A DNA stretch of 64,000 nucleotides from Pseudorasbora parva (GCF_024679245.1 NC_090186.1:42424569-42488568), one strand, 5' to 3'. Shown: positions 12,370 through 26,074, counted from the stretch's first letter. Notes: generated by a model from the letters alone, not told the origin. A program made the numbers and translations.

Positions 12370-13769
12370 CACTGTAAATCCTAATGCTCAAAATAATTAA
12401 TTGGTTTGAGTAGAGCCAACTCAAATTAAACAAATGAGTTCAAACCCATTAACTTTATAAGTATTTAGAACATTATTTTTCTTTTGAGTTCATTGTTCTG
12501 AGACAAAACAACTTAATTTTTTTGCGTTTTATAAACATGTTTCTATAAATTTAGACTAACTTAAATATACCTGAAACTGGGCTGGGATTTCTATTTCCCA
12601 GCATGCTTTGCCATGACACTCAAAAGGGACATAAAATTCCAAAATAAAGTGTTATAGTATGTTTTTTGTGCAAGATTAACATTAAGTGGAAGATTTAGTC
12701 GTTTTTAATGTTTTATGTTAGTTTAGAAGAGTTTCTGTTATGTTGTTTTTTTGTAAGATTACCATCATAGTGACATATTGCTGTCCTCATTCATCAAGTG
12801 TTATGCTATATTAATGTTACCAAAGCATTGTGTAACCAATTAGCAAGGTGGCATTTATTGAATTAGCTTATTAAATCTAGTCATGTTTCCGCTACTTAAA
12901 ATTTAAGATTACACAATATTTTTAAGTTGAAGTGTGAATTTTAGCGGCATCTAGTGGTGATGTTGTGAATTGCAACTGCCCACTGCTCACCCCTCCCTTC
13001 CAAAGCACATAGAGAAGCTACGGTGGCCTACACAGGACAAAAATGTCATCATCTGAGACAACAGAGAGTAGCTAGCGCTCTGTAGAGAAGTTAGTCCGTT
13101 AAGGGCTACCTGGACAAACATGACTTCACTGTAAGGGACCTGCGGTGTGTGTAGATATAAACGGCTCATTCTAAGGTAATAAAAACATAGCGGTTCATTA
13201 TGAAAGATCTTTATACCTCAGTATAAAGTACACACCAGTAATGCATGTTATATTGCATTTCTGTCATTAGAAATGATTATCTTTTTAGTAGCGTAAACTT
13301 GGCTAGCTTTAACTAGCCAATTCAAAAAAATGCTACCTTGCTAATTAGTAACACAATGTTTTGCTAGCATTAGTATAGCACTTACTGAAGGAAGACAGTA
13401 ATGTAATATATTTGTTCTCAAACTATCTCATGCTCCCCTCGTCACCATGATGGTAACCACCCTAAAAAACCCAACATAACTCTTCTAAACTAACATAGCA
13501 AAACATTAAACACTGCTAAATTCCCACATTAACATTAATCTTGCACAAAAACATTATATAACACTTAATTTTGGCATTTACTGTCACTTTTAAGTGTCAT
13601 GGCAAAGCATTCTGGGAGATAGAAATCCCAGCCCAGTTTCAGTTACAGTCCAAATGAAAAGAAACAAGTTCATTAAACTCAAAACAATGACAATTTTTTT
13701 TACGTTTAAATGTCAGTTTCCTGAACTCAAAAGCTCTGCTCAAAACAATGATTTTGAGTGTTTACAGTG
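12370..13769. mobile_element. Foldback element with long inverted arms, CACTGTAAA ends
   Basis: The element starts CACTGTAAATCC and ends GTTTACAGTG. Arms of several hundred bp are inverted copies: CTGGGCTGGGATTTCTAT near 12577 mirrors ATAGAAATCCCAGCCCAG near 13618, and the GCATGCTTTGCCATGACAC stretch pairs with GTGTCATGGCAAAGCATTC. The middle, about 12955-13230, differs in composition and may be a separate insertion. No transposase is seen and no clear target duplication was found. Confidence 0.75.
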
Positions 13770-14288
<519 letters not shown>

Positions 14289-14407
14289 CATTCTGACCCC
14301 TATAAAAGGACCGATAGATGCTGTGTGGTGTGTCTCATTCAGGTCACCTCTGCAATAATGAGAGGACGGATTAGAGGATAAACTCTAGTGAGCTGTCCAC
14401 CTACATA

Positions 14408-15922
14408 CAGACGTGCTCAAATTCGTTGGCACCCTTACAGCTCATTGCAATAATGCTTCATTCCTCCTTGAAAAATTATGAAATTAAAAGCTATTTTATC
14501 ATGTATACTTGCATGCCTTTGGTAAAGAATCTGTGAAAAGACATGAATTATTGCTTATTCTACAAAGATATTCTAAAATGGCCTGGACACATGTGTTTGT
14601 ACCCCTTTAAAGTAACTGGATTATAGTAATATTTCAAACTAATTTGTTTCTTTAATTAGTATGACATGTCTCCAATCTTGTAATCAGTCATTCAGCCTAT
14701 TTAAATGGAGGACAGTAGTCACTCCAATGCTGTTTGGTATCATTGTGTGCACCGCACTGAACATGGACCAGAGAAAGCAAAGGAGAGAGTTGTCTGAGGA
14801 GCTCAGAAAGAAAATAATAGACAAGCATGGTAAAGATGAAAGCTACAAGACATCTTCAAGCAGCTTGATGTTCCTGTGACACCAGTTGCAAATATTATGA
14901 AGAAGTTTAAGGTCCATTGAACTGTAGCCAACCTCCATGAGTGCGGCTGCAAGAGGAAAATGACCCCAGATTGAACAGAAAGATAGTGCAAATGGTAGAA
15001 AAAGAACCACGGATAACTGCAAAAGAGATACAAGCTGAACTCCAAGATGAAGGTACATCTGTTGATTCATTGCTTTTAGAGCAAAAACAGACCCAGGAGG
15101 ACTCCACTTTTGAAAAAAGCCAGACTGAAATTTGCTAAAATTTATATTGTCAAGCCACAATCCTTCTGTGAGAATGTCCTTCAGACAGATGAGTCAAAAC
15201 TGGAGCTTTTTGGCAAGTCACATCAGAAAACTAAAATCAAGCTTTCAAAGAAAAGAACAACACATGGAGGAGGCTGGGCTATGTTTTGGGGCTGCTTTGC
15301 TGTGCTTTGAATCAGTGCAGGGTACAATGAAATCTCAAGTCTATCAAGGCATTTTGGAGCGAAACATACTGCCAAGTGTCAGAAAGCTCTGTCTCATTCG
15401 TAGGCCATGGGTTCTCCACCAGAATAATGACCCAAAACGCACAGCTAAAATCAGCCAAGAATGGATAAGAACAAAACATTGGACTTTTCTGAAGTGGCCT
15501 TCTATAAGTCCTGATCTGAATCCTATCGAGCATCTATGGAAAGAGCTGAAACTTACATTCTGGAGACAGCACCCATCAAACCGGAGACAGCTGGAGAAGT
15601 TTACTCAGAAAGAGTGGGCCAGCTGCAGAAGTCTCATTGAGAGCAGAAAACGTTTGATTGCAGTGATTGCCTTCAAAAGGTTGTGTAACAAAATTTTAGT
15701 TCAGGGGTCCCATCATTTTTGTCCATGTCATTTACATTTGTTTTATTATTTACAATATTATGTTGAATAAAAAATCGAAAGCAAAGTCTGATTTCGAATA
15801 AACAATAGGGGATGGCAATTACTTTAGTCAGGGTAAAGCTATTTCAGAGAAAAAATGTGCATTCTTTTTTGTTTCTTTTTTTTCCTTCTTTTTTTGTGGA
15901 GGGGTACTAACAATAAATGCTG
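14408..15922 (+). mobile_element. Inactive Tc1-like transposon
   Basis: The left end, following TA, reads CAGACGTGCTCAAATTCG then TTGGCACCC; the right end GGGGTACTAACAATAAATG is a degraded inverse. The transposase is spread over three frames: MDQRKQRRELSEELRKKI from 14764 (N-terminal helix-turn-helix), KEPRITAKEIQAEL near 15001, QTDESKLELFG near 15185 (first catalytic Asp), HQNNDPKRTAK near 15418 (second Asp) and SPDLNPIEHLWKELK near 15506 (Glu). Frameshifts separate these, so it cannot make an enzyme. It lies within fut8 intron 12022-17978, same strand. Confidence 0.92.
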
Positions 15923-16229
15923 TAAATACTGATATTTGAGATTGGTATTTTTTATGTTTTATGTTTTATGAGTGTCATGTTCTTAGTTTGCCAGCATGCT
16001 CTCTGTGAGGAGCACTATTGAGCATGTATTCATGAGGTTTCATTTCCATTAGGATGCTACATATGTAGGTAGTATACAGCCGGGCAGCTCACTAGGGTTT
16101 GGGATAGATCTTCCATTCAGAGTCACTTGTTCCACAGAGATTAGACCCAAGAGTATTTCTCAAAAAGCTCTGAACTTATTACATAAGAGCCAAAGAGTAT
16201 GGCAAGCTGTTTTGACTTTTAATCATTCA
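15923..16229 (+). other. fut8 intron, nothing recognised
   Basis: AT-rich sequence without element ends or coding similarity. Confidence 0.35.
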
Positions 16230-17270
16230 CAGAATATCATTCACATGCACATGAACTTTAATGGCGTCCCATGCTTAATCCGTAGGGTTTAATATGGAGT
16301 CGGCCCACCCTTTGCAGCTCTAACAGCTTCAACTCCTCTAGGAAGGCTTTCCTCAAGGTTTAGGAGTGTGTTTATGGGGATTTTTGACCATTCTTCTAGA
16401 AGCTCATTTGTGAGGTCAGGCACTGATGTTGGACGAGAAGGCCTGGCTCTCAGTCTCCGCTCTAATTCATCCCAAAGCTGTTCTATCGGGTTGAGCTCAG
16501 GACTCTGTGCTGGCCAGTCAAGTTCCTCAACACCAAACTCCCTCATCCATGTCTTTATGGACCGACGCTTTGTGCACTGGAGCGCAGTCATGTTGGAACA
16601 CAATGTTGGAAGCATGAAACTGTCCAAAATGTCTTGGTATGCTAAATCATTAAGAGTTCCTTTCACTAGAACTAAAGGGCCAAGCTCAACCCCTGATAAA
16701 CATCCCCACACCATAATCCCCCCATCCACCAAACTTTACACTTGGCACAATGCAATCAGGCAAGTCCTGTTCTCCTGGCAACCACCAAATTCAAACTTGT
16801 CCATGGGATTGCCAGACAGAGAAGTGTGATTGGTCGCTCAGAGAACACGTCGCACTGCTCTAGAGTCCAGTGGCGGCTGCTTTACTCCACTGCATCGCAC
16901 GCTTTGCATTGTGAAGGCTTGGATGAGCTGCTCGGCCATGGAAACCCATTCCATGAAGCTCTCTACGCTGTTCTTGAGCTCATCTGAAGGTCACAGATGT
17001 TTGGAGGTCTGGAGCTATTGACTCTGCAGAAAGTTGGCGACTTCTGTGCACTGTGACCCTCAGCATGCGCTGACCCCGCTCTATAATTTTACATGGCCTG
17101 AGTTGCTGTTGTTCCCAATCGCTTCCACTTTGTTATAATCCCACTAAGAGTTGAGCGTGGAATATTTAGTAGTGAGGAAATGCGACCCATTCTCTCACTA
17201 ATGTGTGTAGAAGCGTCTGCAGGCCTAGTGCTTGATTTATAAACCTGTGGACATGAAGTGATTGATATCA
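16230..17270 (-). mobile_element. Inactive Tc1-like transposon, minus strand
   Basis: On the minus strand the C-terminal half reads [38 protein letters not shown] (Glu motif) and finally [12 protein letters not shown] at 16289. The upstream half (16740-17270) is shifted and carries deletions; an N-terminal helix-turn-helix piece, ISSLLNIPRSTLSGIITKWK, appears at about 17115-17180. The terminal repeats are eroded. A fragment of the same family lies at 56085-56265. The second catalytic motif region is damaged. Confidence 0.85.
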
Positions 17271-17615
17271 AGAATAGACATTTGCACTAGTAACCATGTA
17301 ATTATTGATATAAAAAATAAAGGTTTTTACTAGTGAGAATTGTATTTCTGATATTTGAAATTGGAATTTCAATTAGTTACAAATCAATTCTTGATAATGA
17401 ATTTGATTGGCAGCCTATGGTGATATTCCACTAATGAATATATCAAGAATTATAGTTTATATCATCAACAATTCGTATTTCTAAGAGTGAGGACGTCATT
17501 GTTCATATGAAAAAATGCCTTTGTTACTATTAGAAATATAATTCCTGATATCAAGAATTAGCATTATAATTACTGAAAATTACATTTGTTGATATCACAA
17601 ATTCATATGGGAATG
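17271..17615. repeat. Internally repetitive AT-rich repeat (GATATCAAGAATT motif)
   Basis: Variants of TGATATCAAGAATT and its inverse AATTCTTGATA recur about every 50-100 bp from 17262 to 17605. The words are self-complementary, so the segment is rich in short palindromes. No gene. Confidence 0.6.
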
Positions 17616-17651
17616 AATAAATGTCAAAACGGCTTGCCATAGATGGAGGCC

Positions 17652-17654
<3 letters not shown>

Positions 17655-17686
<32 letters not shown>
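17655..17686. repeat. (GA)n microsatellite
   Basis: About 16 GA units followed by two GACGAATGAGA copies. Confidence 0.9.
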
Positions 17687-17687
<1 letters not shown>

Positions 17688-17978
17688 GAATGAGAGAGAG
17701 ACGAATGAGAAAAAGAATCAAAAAGAGAACAGTAGCGAGGATTGACAGCAATTGTAACCTTTTTTGCAATTTCCTTCACAACTCACACACTATTACAAAT
17801 ATACTTGCCATCTTTTTATATAAAGCAAAAATGTCAGCAGTAATAGCTGCTAAGTCAACTGCAGTCTTCAACTAGATACTTATTTGTTCTAAGTCCCTTT
17901 AGCTGTGATTATCTTATCAAATCCTCTCAGACCTTTTTCCTTAATTAGAGCACTTTTGAATCCCTCATTCTCTCTCAG

Positions 17979-18144
17979 TTGGTCCGGGTCGAGAACAGGA
18001 AGAATTGCGGAGGAAGGTGGAGAATGGGGTGAAAGAGCTGTGGTATTTTATTCGCAGCGAGATCCAGAAGCTGAGTCACATCGCACCGACAGACAGACAG
18101 AAAAACACTGACGCACTCCTGCAGGACCTGGGTCATCAACAGAG
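17979..18144 (+). CDS. fut8: fut8 exon: end of stem, start of luminal domain
   Basis: The exon starts with two bases that complete a Val codon and reads GPGREQEELRRKVENGVKEL, then a WYFIRSEIQKL segment, and ends LLQDLGHQQR with a split Arg. It matches FUT8 around residues 108-161, the second stem helix pair; Trp-Tyr-Phe and the LGHQQR end are typical. Acceptor CTCTCTCAG, donor AG/GTCAGC. Phases agree with both neighbours (enters in phase 1, leaves in phase 2). Compared with human FUT8 there appears to be one extra residue at the start. Confidence 0.96.
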
Positions 18145-18706
18145 GTCAGCCGATATTGCTCACGTTGCTCTTTTATTGCTCAGGCGACTCTGGCTGTCTG
18201 AAATCATTCATTTCAACTTTGCCTTTAAAGAGAAACCTGTTGTGCAAGATTCACTTTAGCGTTGTTTTTGAACATATTTATGTGTCTGCAGTGTACAACC
18301 GTATTATGGTAAAAATCCATCCTCTCCAAAAATCGCCCATAAATCTAGTGTAGGAATGCTATACGCTGGGACGTCTTTTTGTAACAGGCCCCGCCCACCA
18401 CTGAAGGCCCTATTAGCTTAGCTCCTCCCCTGAGTGAGTGTACACCCTCTCCCATGTTTATGTCCTCACAAGACAATTTAACAGCATTAATTAAAGCTAC
18501 TAAAGTTATTCAGTCAAGTGATGTGTGTGATTTTCAGTTGTTTGATTCATATTAACATATATATAGCAGTAGGTAGTGTATATTACGCTGCATGATCATC
18601 ATTTTTTATAGAAATAGTGAAGGTGAATGCATATATGAACAAGCTCTCTGTTTAGGATTAGAACAAATTCAACCCAAACGCTCTTTGGTGACGTGGATGA
18701 TTACGT
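18145..18706 (+). other. fut8 intron, unassigned
   Basis: A GC-richer patch at about 18363-18460 (CCCCGCCCACC, GCTCCTCCCC) looks like repeat-derived sequence, but no ends were found. Confidence 0.35.
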
Positions 18707-18900
18707 TACACTCTCAGAAAAAAAAGGTACAAAAGCTGTCACTGGGCTGAAACCTTTTCAAAAGGTACACTTTTGTTCATTTTAGGTACTACTTTATGTA
18801 CCTTTAAGGTACCGATATGGACCCTTTATGTACAAAAGTCTACCTTTTGAAACAGTACCACCCCAGTGACAGCTTTTGTACCTTTTTTTCTGAGAATGTA
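18707..18900. mobile_element. Foldback MITE (CTCAGAAAAAAAGGTACAAA)
   Basis: Two arms of about 40 bp are inverted: GGTACAAAAGCTGTCACTGG on the left mirrors CCAGTGACAGCTTTTGTACC on the right. The centre repeats GGTAC words. Length about 194 bp; no coding potential. Confidence 0.85.
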
Positions 18901-19471
18901 CTGATCATCTGTCCATCACTTTATACATCCCGCCCTGATAGTTTGATTGGTCCGAACAGCTCTGGTCCGAGCAAAGTTGCTTCCCAACGGATCAAGTCCA
19001 GACCGAACTTCCCGAGCTCAAATGTTGTGGGCGGGGCTGAGTTCAGCTGGCATCCTGGCTAACAATCAGCATTATGAAAAACAATAATTACAAAAAAAAT
19101 TGGAATCGGTATGATTTCTGAAAGTTTTTGAAAGAATTCTCAATTCTCAAAAATACAGTAAAAATAGTAATATTGTGAAATATTATTACCATTTTATATA
19201 GCTGTTTTATATGTGAATATATGGTCAAGTGTAATTTATTCCTGTGATCAAAGCTGAATTTATCATCAGTCTTCAGTGTCACATGATCCTTCACTAATCA
19301 TTCTCATTTGCTGATATGCTGCTTAATTATCAATTATTATTGGTGCTCACTTATTAATTATGTTATAATTATCATCAATGATGAAAACTTTGCTACTTCA
19401 GGCACTGCTTCTTTAATGAATAGAAAGTTCAAATGAACAGCATTTATTTGAAATAGAAATCTGAATGTCTT
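18901..19471 (+). repeat. Dispersed interspersed repeat, copy 1 (about 19110-19420)
   Basis: The stretch with TATTGTGAAATATTATTAC, GTGATCAAAGCTGAATTT and CAGTGTCACATGATCCTTCA is a very widespread fish repeat. A second, truncated copy is at 25425-25640. The preceding 180 bp (18901-19080) is GC-richer and unassigned. Confidence 0.65.
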
Positions 19472-20643
19472 CAGTGACTACGTTTACATGGACAGCAGTA
19501 ATCTAATTATTGACCTTATTCTAAATAAGACAATATTCTGATTAAGGTGTTTACATGAGTTGCTTTTAGAGTACTCCGTTCATGTTCCCGTTTTACATGT
19601 GCTAGAACATAGATCGATTATGGCACGTCATTACGTCCCCATGCCACGCTATGTTCTCCAACATCCAATCATAGCGTGACTTTGGCAGGTGTGTTCATTT
19701 TATGGGCTCAGTAAACCCGCTAACTTCACCTGCGGGTGTCGCTGTTGGACAGTGTTACTTTACATTAAGAAGTATAACAAAACATGCGTTTTTATAATGT
19801 TTTATATCTACATTTACGTTGATTTGTTTTTGTAATATGTATTCCCCTTTTTTTTTTTTTTTTTAAGAGACACTGCCCCTCTTTCCTCCTTATTGACAGC
19901 CTACATTTAGAATAATAGCTTTGATTAATTATGAAAAAGGTTTAAAAATCATGTCTCTTTGGATTGTTTTTCCTGCCGTCGAGCCACAGGCGTTCACTGA
20001 ATGACCCATCTGGTTTGCGATTACAGATACAAACTTATTGTATTTTACTTTTACAATGAGCATAATAATTACAACAAAAATAAAAATAGAGAGAGAGGAC
20101 GCAGTGTTCACAATGAACAGTCAAGTAAAACACACACCGCCCATAGCAACGACGTTTATGGCAACGACTTTTCAGACTGACAGATCCGTAAAAGATAAAC
20201 GCGACTTTTCCACTATTTGTTACTGTTTTGTACACGTTGTTATATTAAGTATAATTCCAATTATGTTTTATTGGCCAAAATATTATCGATGATTGTTAAA
20301 GGGGCACTTTTGATTAATTTTCAAAAAGGGCAGAGGCTCCAACCCACAAAGACTCCCCTCTGCACTCCCCTGTTGTGCGTAACGGTATGTGTCCTGTCAC
20401 AAAATGCGGTGAAATCTCCGACATGACATTAATAGTTAGATTAAGGTGTGTACATGTCTCTGATAATGCGACTAAAATAGGCATACTCCACATGTCTTAA
20501 TCCGATTTATGTTTAGTTAGATTATGACTTTAATCAGATTAAGGTAATTAGAAATCGCTGTCTACATGGTAGCCTCTTAATCAGAGTATTGTCTTAATCA
20601 GATTAATATCGGAGTATTGTTGTCCATGTAAACGTAGTCACTG
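19472..20643. mobile_element. DNA element with perfect 23-bp inverted ends
   Basis: The left end begins CAGTGACTACGTTTACATGG and the right end is its exact inverse, 23 bp in all. Subterminal arms are also related (ATTCTGATTAAGGTG against AATCAGATTAAGG forms). It is 1172 bp, with no transposase frame. No target duplication could be settled, so the superfamily is open. Confidence 0.85.
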
Positions 20644-21690
20644 TCACTTGTGATCAATTGGATGAATCCAATATAAAATTTATTTTTTAAAATCTTTTTT
20701 TTACCTCAGACTTTTAAATGGTAGTGTTTCACAGTTTCTAAAAAATGTTTAATGATATATTAAGCAGAAAAAACTATACTGTCTATGATTAATTGTCAAA
20801 ATGCAACAAAAAACTTCCTAAAAGAGGTTTTTGATTTATTTATTGTTTTCTTCTTCTGAATATGAGGCGAGCCTGCTCTCAACAAGTTTCGTAACTTTCT
20901 GAATCATTTTTTGGAGCGGTGCATGATGAAGAATTGATGTGCGTCTCTAGTTTCAGCATTATGAAACGGCTCCAGACACTAATAGTGGTGTAATAGAAAT
21001 ATAGCAGCACTTAATTCTGAGTTATCACCCGCTAGACTAATTACAGAGAGAGACGCTGTCAATATCTCATTATCTCGGCGTCTCTCAGACGTTCAATCAG
21101 CACATTCACACCTGTTTTTCTGTTTTGACAAAGAGAACTGCTCGATACACATTTAACACTGGGCTGTGCTGGAGCGAACGGCTCCCTGAGGAGTCTCTCA
21201 TTGATGAAGTAATAATTAAACTCCTCATAAACCCAGCATATGTTCATCTGTTTGAATTAGCGAATGACTGGTTGATCAGAATTCATGCGTTATTAGTGTC
21301 TAAAACTCCTTCTTTTTGAGGTATTCTTTGATTTAAAAGAATGAATCATCCAAGAATTAAAACGATCATCATTTACTCATTACAATTCACATTACATTAT
21401 TTCTTATGTATGACACAAAAGGAGATGTTTTGCTGAATGTTCACGCTGTTCTTTTTCTCGGTTCACATTAAAATGCCACAAAATATATCAAGACTAAGGG
21501 TAAACGAAAAGGACAAGGCTTATCCTCTCTCTGGCAGTGAATTCATTAAACAGGCTGATAATTGCAGCTCTATTAGAGCAGTTTATTCAGAATTGTCTTC
21601 TCTTCCATGTTTGTGTTCAATAAAAGATTATGAATCAGCATATCATGAATCATGAATCAATACGCTGATTCATAACCATTTGAATCTTTA
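20644..21690 (+). other. fut8 intron, unique; possible conserved non-coding block
   Basis: From about 20850 to 21330 the base composition is mixed, there is no repeat structure, and homeodomain-type TAATTA/TAATTAAAC words occur (CTAGACTAATTACAG near 21034, GTAATAATTAAACTCC near 21210). That style is typical of conserved non-coding elements, but conservation cannot be judged from one sequence. Coding is unlikely: no frame joins fut8. Confidence 0.3.
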
Positions 21691-22012
21691 TTTGAGGATT
21701 GAAAACGAATGCGGAAGAGAAGACAATGCTGAATAAAGTCGTAGTTTTTGTTATTTTTGGACCCAAATGTATTTTGGATGCTTCAAGAGACTCTAATTAA
21801 CCCACTGATGTCTCATATGGACTACTGTGATGATGTTTTTATTCCCTTTCTGGACATGGACAGTATAGTGTGCATACACTTGCATACGCTCTCGGACTAA
21901 ATATAAAATATCTTAAACTGTGTCTGAAGATGAATGGAGGTCTTACGGGTGAGGAACGACATTAGGGTGAGGAGTTAATGACATCAATTTCATTTTTGGG
22001 TGAACTAACCCT
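21691..22012. mobile_element. Half of a TTAA foldback MITE
   Basis: The segment runs from GAAGAGAAGACAATGCTGAA to GGGTGAACTAACCCT followed by TTAA at 22013. It matches the right arm of the element at 51685-52455, including ATATCTTAAACTGTG and the GATGATGTTTT word. The left arm is absent. Confidence 0.75.
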
Positions 22013-22403
22013 TTAATACTCAATATTTAAGTCATTTTGCTTCTCAATTGAATGTATCTTGATTTAAGAACACTTGTACTAAAAAAACAAGACAAAATAC
22101 TGAGGAAGAGGATCATTGCAGTGTAACAATCCATCATGTTACACATTCACAAGTAATATAATCTGACTCATTTTTTATTACTTTGAGGGGGGGGGGGGAT
22201 CCCATCGATTTGAATTTGGATAATCGTGTACTATAAAAATACAAAGAGAAAAAAAACATTCTCTATTACGTCAAAGAGGTTGGGCAGACAAAACAGTTTT
22301 GGAATGACATAAATACAAAATGGCATTTGTACATTTTATTGTGTTTGAAAGACAAAATCCTTCCAAAGACAGGGAGAATCAATTAATTAGGAATAATTCA
22401 CTG

Positions 22404-22442
22404 TAGGGCGCACAATATTGAAAAATAAAAAATAAATAGTTT

Positions 22443-22504
<62 letters not shown>

Positions 22505-22551
22505 GATGTATATATATATTTATTATGTATGTATGTATGTATGTATGTATG

Positions 22552-22618
<67 letters not shown>

Positions 22619-23377
22619 CAATATGAAAACAATTTCACTAGATGACTTGAATAGCTTCATTTGGAAAAAAAATATAATTCAAGAATGATTTGGATGATTT
22701 TGTGGGGGAGTGAAACTTCATAGAAAATAATAAGCAAAGCATACAAGCATACAAATTACAAGCATAAATAAATACAATAGAGCAAAGATGAAATTAAATA
22801 AACAGTGCTTTATGTTTTTCAGGTGAGACTTACAGCATTCGGGAACAGAAATAGAATGAGAAATTGTAAATTAGGTCTTCACTGTATAAATTAAATATAA
22901 TTCATCTTTGTTAATGCTTAAAAAAGTTTTTTTAGTTTTTTTTGTTTGATTAACATTAATGACACCGACAGTAGCAGGTTTATTAGGCTATTGTCACTTT
23001 ACGACCGAATGCACGGATCCAATATAATGAAGTGCATCCATTTTCTTTCTCAATTATTAACGTTCATGCAAGCCATAAGCACATATGTTTAAGTGGATAC
23101 TGACGGGCATTTTGACGTGTGTGTTTTCTTTTGTGTCTTCTTGCGATCAAATAGTCTAAAGTCGCTTGAAACTGACAGGACCTAAAACGTGCAAGTGATA
23201 AACTTTCACTCTATGACTTGCAATGAATCTGAAAATCATGTGCGTTTCGAAGCGTGGTGCCTGGTCTGTACAGATCATACAATCCCTATATTTGACATCA
23301 CACATCCTGTGACGTGACTGTCGTGGATTTGCATATCACAATATCGATGCCAAAACGATATATATCGTGCAACCCTA
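22404..23377. mobile_element. hAT element with 8-bp TSD
   Basis: Ends TAGGGCGCACAATAT and ATATCGTGCAACCCTA form an imperfect terminal inverted repeat. ATTCACTG is duplicated exactly at 22396-22403 and 23378-23385. The 974 bp interior has no transposase and holds the TA microsatellite at 22446-22618. It is related at its ends to the element at 41645-42494. Confidence 0.9.
22446..22618. repeat. (TA)n - (TATG)n - (TA)n microsatellite
   Basis: Two TA tracts flank about seven ATGT units. The Tyr-Ile open frames are artefacts. Confidence 0.95.
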
Positions 23378-23598
23378 ATTCACTGACATTTTGTCAATAA
23401 TATTTAATAATGTTATCAATAAAAAAGTAACTGTTAGTCCAAGTATTTTAAAATGTAATATATTCTAATTACAAGTTATTTTTGGAATCTGATTAATTCA
23501 GATTACATATGACCAGTTACTACCCAGCACTGGTAATCATTGAACCGTCAGAAGGTGATTTTTAACACGTTTCTCCTTGTGTGTTTCTGTGCTGTCAG

Positions 23599-23713
23599 AA
23601 CGATCATGACAGACCTGCACCACCTCAGTCAGGCGGACGGAGCAGGTGATTGGAGAGAGAAGGAGGCCAGAGATCTTTCCAGCCTGGTGCAGAACAGGAT
23701 CTCCTTTCTGCAG
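23599..23713 (+). CDS. fut8: fut8 exon: start of catalytic domain
   Basis: The first base completes the Arg from the previous exon; then [20 protein letters not shown] and [18 protein letters not shown] follow. This matches FUT8 about residues 162-199, including the strongly conserved [11 protein letters not shown] segment. The acceptor is GTGCTGTCAG and the donor CAG/GTACAG; it leaves in phase 0. It lies 222 bp after the end of the hAT element 22404-23377. Confidence 0.97.
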
Positions 23714-24735
23714 GTACAGTACAACACTAATGAAATATAATTTTCTGATGATACTCTCTGAATCTCTGGCCCTCTCTCTGGGTTTTTTTCTGTTTTTCCC
23801 ACTTTATATTGAAATCTGTGACTTCAGTCTGATCGCTCTAAAAGGCTGGTAAAGGAAATATTAATGTCGTTCGAGATTTTGATTTTCTTTACAAACCGCT
23901 GCTAATTAAAACCAAAGTGTAAGATCGAGTGAAGTCAGTCTTTTATTGATTTATTTACAAATTTCATCATCTTAAAGACTTGCAGGATCTTTTAAATCTC
24001 GACTCTGATGCCACGGTCATGCATTATTTGCTTTCTGCAAAGAAGCACAAGTTAAATCTGTCTACAAGGAATCTTCAGATATCCCACTTTATTTAACATG
24101 ATAATAATAGAGCTGCTAATTAGCAATGCTTCTAGACCAGCACAAACCAGCCTGCTGTCTGTTTTTCTCAGCAAGGATGATCTGGTTATCATTCAGTACC
24201 ATGCTATACCAAATACTATGATCAGTGATTTCCATAGCATCAGTGTATATCGCAGTGCATGGGTTTTCTGCTAGGGCAGCAATTTGAGGGCTTTTGGAAA
24301 TGAGAGCGCTTCATCTGCTGCCATTGCAAACTCTGTGCCAACAGTATTGAATTTGAATTAAGAGTAAAATCTATATAAGCCTTCACTCAAAAAAAAAAAA
24401 AAAAAAACGGCAAAAGGGCTGCCAGACAATTAGATTATTGTAACTCATTTCCTCTAATGGCACAATAAAACCGAAAAAGCTTTTCTGAGGGGAAATAACA
24501 AGAGCTCTCAGATATTCCCCTGCTGGACACTCAGAATCACTTCATCTTTTTCAAATGTGTATCAGGATAACCATATTTCCTGCACAATACTTTAACTGCA
24601 GTTTAGTATTACACAATTATAAATAATATGGAATCTCCTTCAAGTGTGGTAAGAAGCTTCAGCATCTTTGTAATTTTATTTTCTTATTTTTTCATTAATT
24701 TAGTCATTCTTATTTTTTTTTAACCTTAGCCCCAA
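23714..24735 (+). other. fut8 intron, nothing recognised
   Basis: Unique-looking sequence with a poly-A run of 19 at 24389-24407. No element ends. Confidence 0.4.
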
Positions 24736-25195
<460 letters not shown>

Positions 25196-25424
25196 CCTAC
25201 CTGTCCGTCCGTCCGTCCGTCCTTCCTTCCGTCTATCTATCTGTCTATCTGTCTTCTGATAGACCGTGTTGACTTCAAAACCGTCAAACTTCAAACTACT
25301 TCAAACTGAAAATCTTCAAACTTTAAAACTTTAAGCGAATAAACTTTTTCAAACTTCCTGGTCCGGCTTTCTCAAGCCAACTTAAAGTTTGTCTTGACTA
25401 ACTTTTTTATCCAGTTTTTCACTA

Positions 25425-25640
25425 TACCATTCAAAAGCTTGGGGTCTGTGAGATTATTTTTCCATGTTTTTGAAAGAATTCTCTTCTACTCACCAATATT
25501 AGATTTGTTTGATTATAACATTGTGAAATATTATTACAACTTAAATGAACTGTTCTCTATTTGAGTATATTTTAAAATGTAATTTATCCCTGTGATCAAA
25601 GCTGAACCATCACCCATGAAACTTTCCATTCCACAAAAGC
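25425..25640. repeat. Dispersed interspersed repeat, copy 2
   Basis: CCATTCAAAAGCTTGGGGTC through ACATTGTGAAATATTATTAC and CTGTGATCAAAGCTGAAC matches the repeat at 19110-19420 and extends it at the 5' side. Confidence 0.65.
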
Positions 25641-25807
25641 TTCTTTATATTAGAAAAAAATATAAAGATTTTTAAACCGTTCTTCACAAAATGGTTCTTT
25701 TAAGACCTGTTCACTGAAAGATCAGTAAATTGGTAGAAAGTCCTTTCATGTAAAATGCAGTCCTAATTTGAAGTGCGTATGCCATTTCTGTTCTTCGTCC
25801 CAATCAG

Positions 25808-26045
25808 AACCCGCAGGACTGCAGTAAAGCTCGTAAGCTGGTCTGTAACATCAACAAGGGCTGTGGATACGGCTGTCAGCTCCATCACGTGGTTTACTGC
25901 TTCATGATCGCTTACGGCACGCAGAGAGTTCTGATCCTCGAGTCCCACAACTGGCGCTACGCTCCCAAAGGATGGGAGACAGTCTTCCGAGCTGTCAGCG
26001 ACACCTGTACGGATCGATCCGGAGCCACGACCGGACACTGGTCAG
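25808..26045 (+). CDS. fut8: fut8 exon: cysteine-rich part of catalytic domain
   Basis: The exon starts in phase 0 with [20 protein letters not shown] and [20 protein letters not shown], and ends GHWSG with a split Gly. It matches FUT8 about residues 200-279. The cysteines that form the family disulphides (human C204, C212, C218, C222, C230 and C266) are all present. Length is 79 codons plus one base. Acceptor CCAATCAG, donor CAG/GTGAGT. The following intron is 11.7 kb, the longest complete one here, and a TTAA-type MITE starts 29 bp after the exon. Confidence 0.98.
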
Positions 26046-26074
26046 GTGAGTGCTGTAAATCATCTCTTTCTTAA

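Noticed and set aside
16368..16829. 153-codon + strand frame
   Set aside because: It is the antisense shadow of the minus-strand Tc1 transposase pseudogene.
19929..20292. Overlapping hydrophobic frames on both strands
   Set aside because: They lie inside a foldback DNA element with 23-bp inverted ends and match no protein family.
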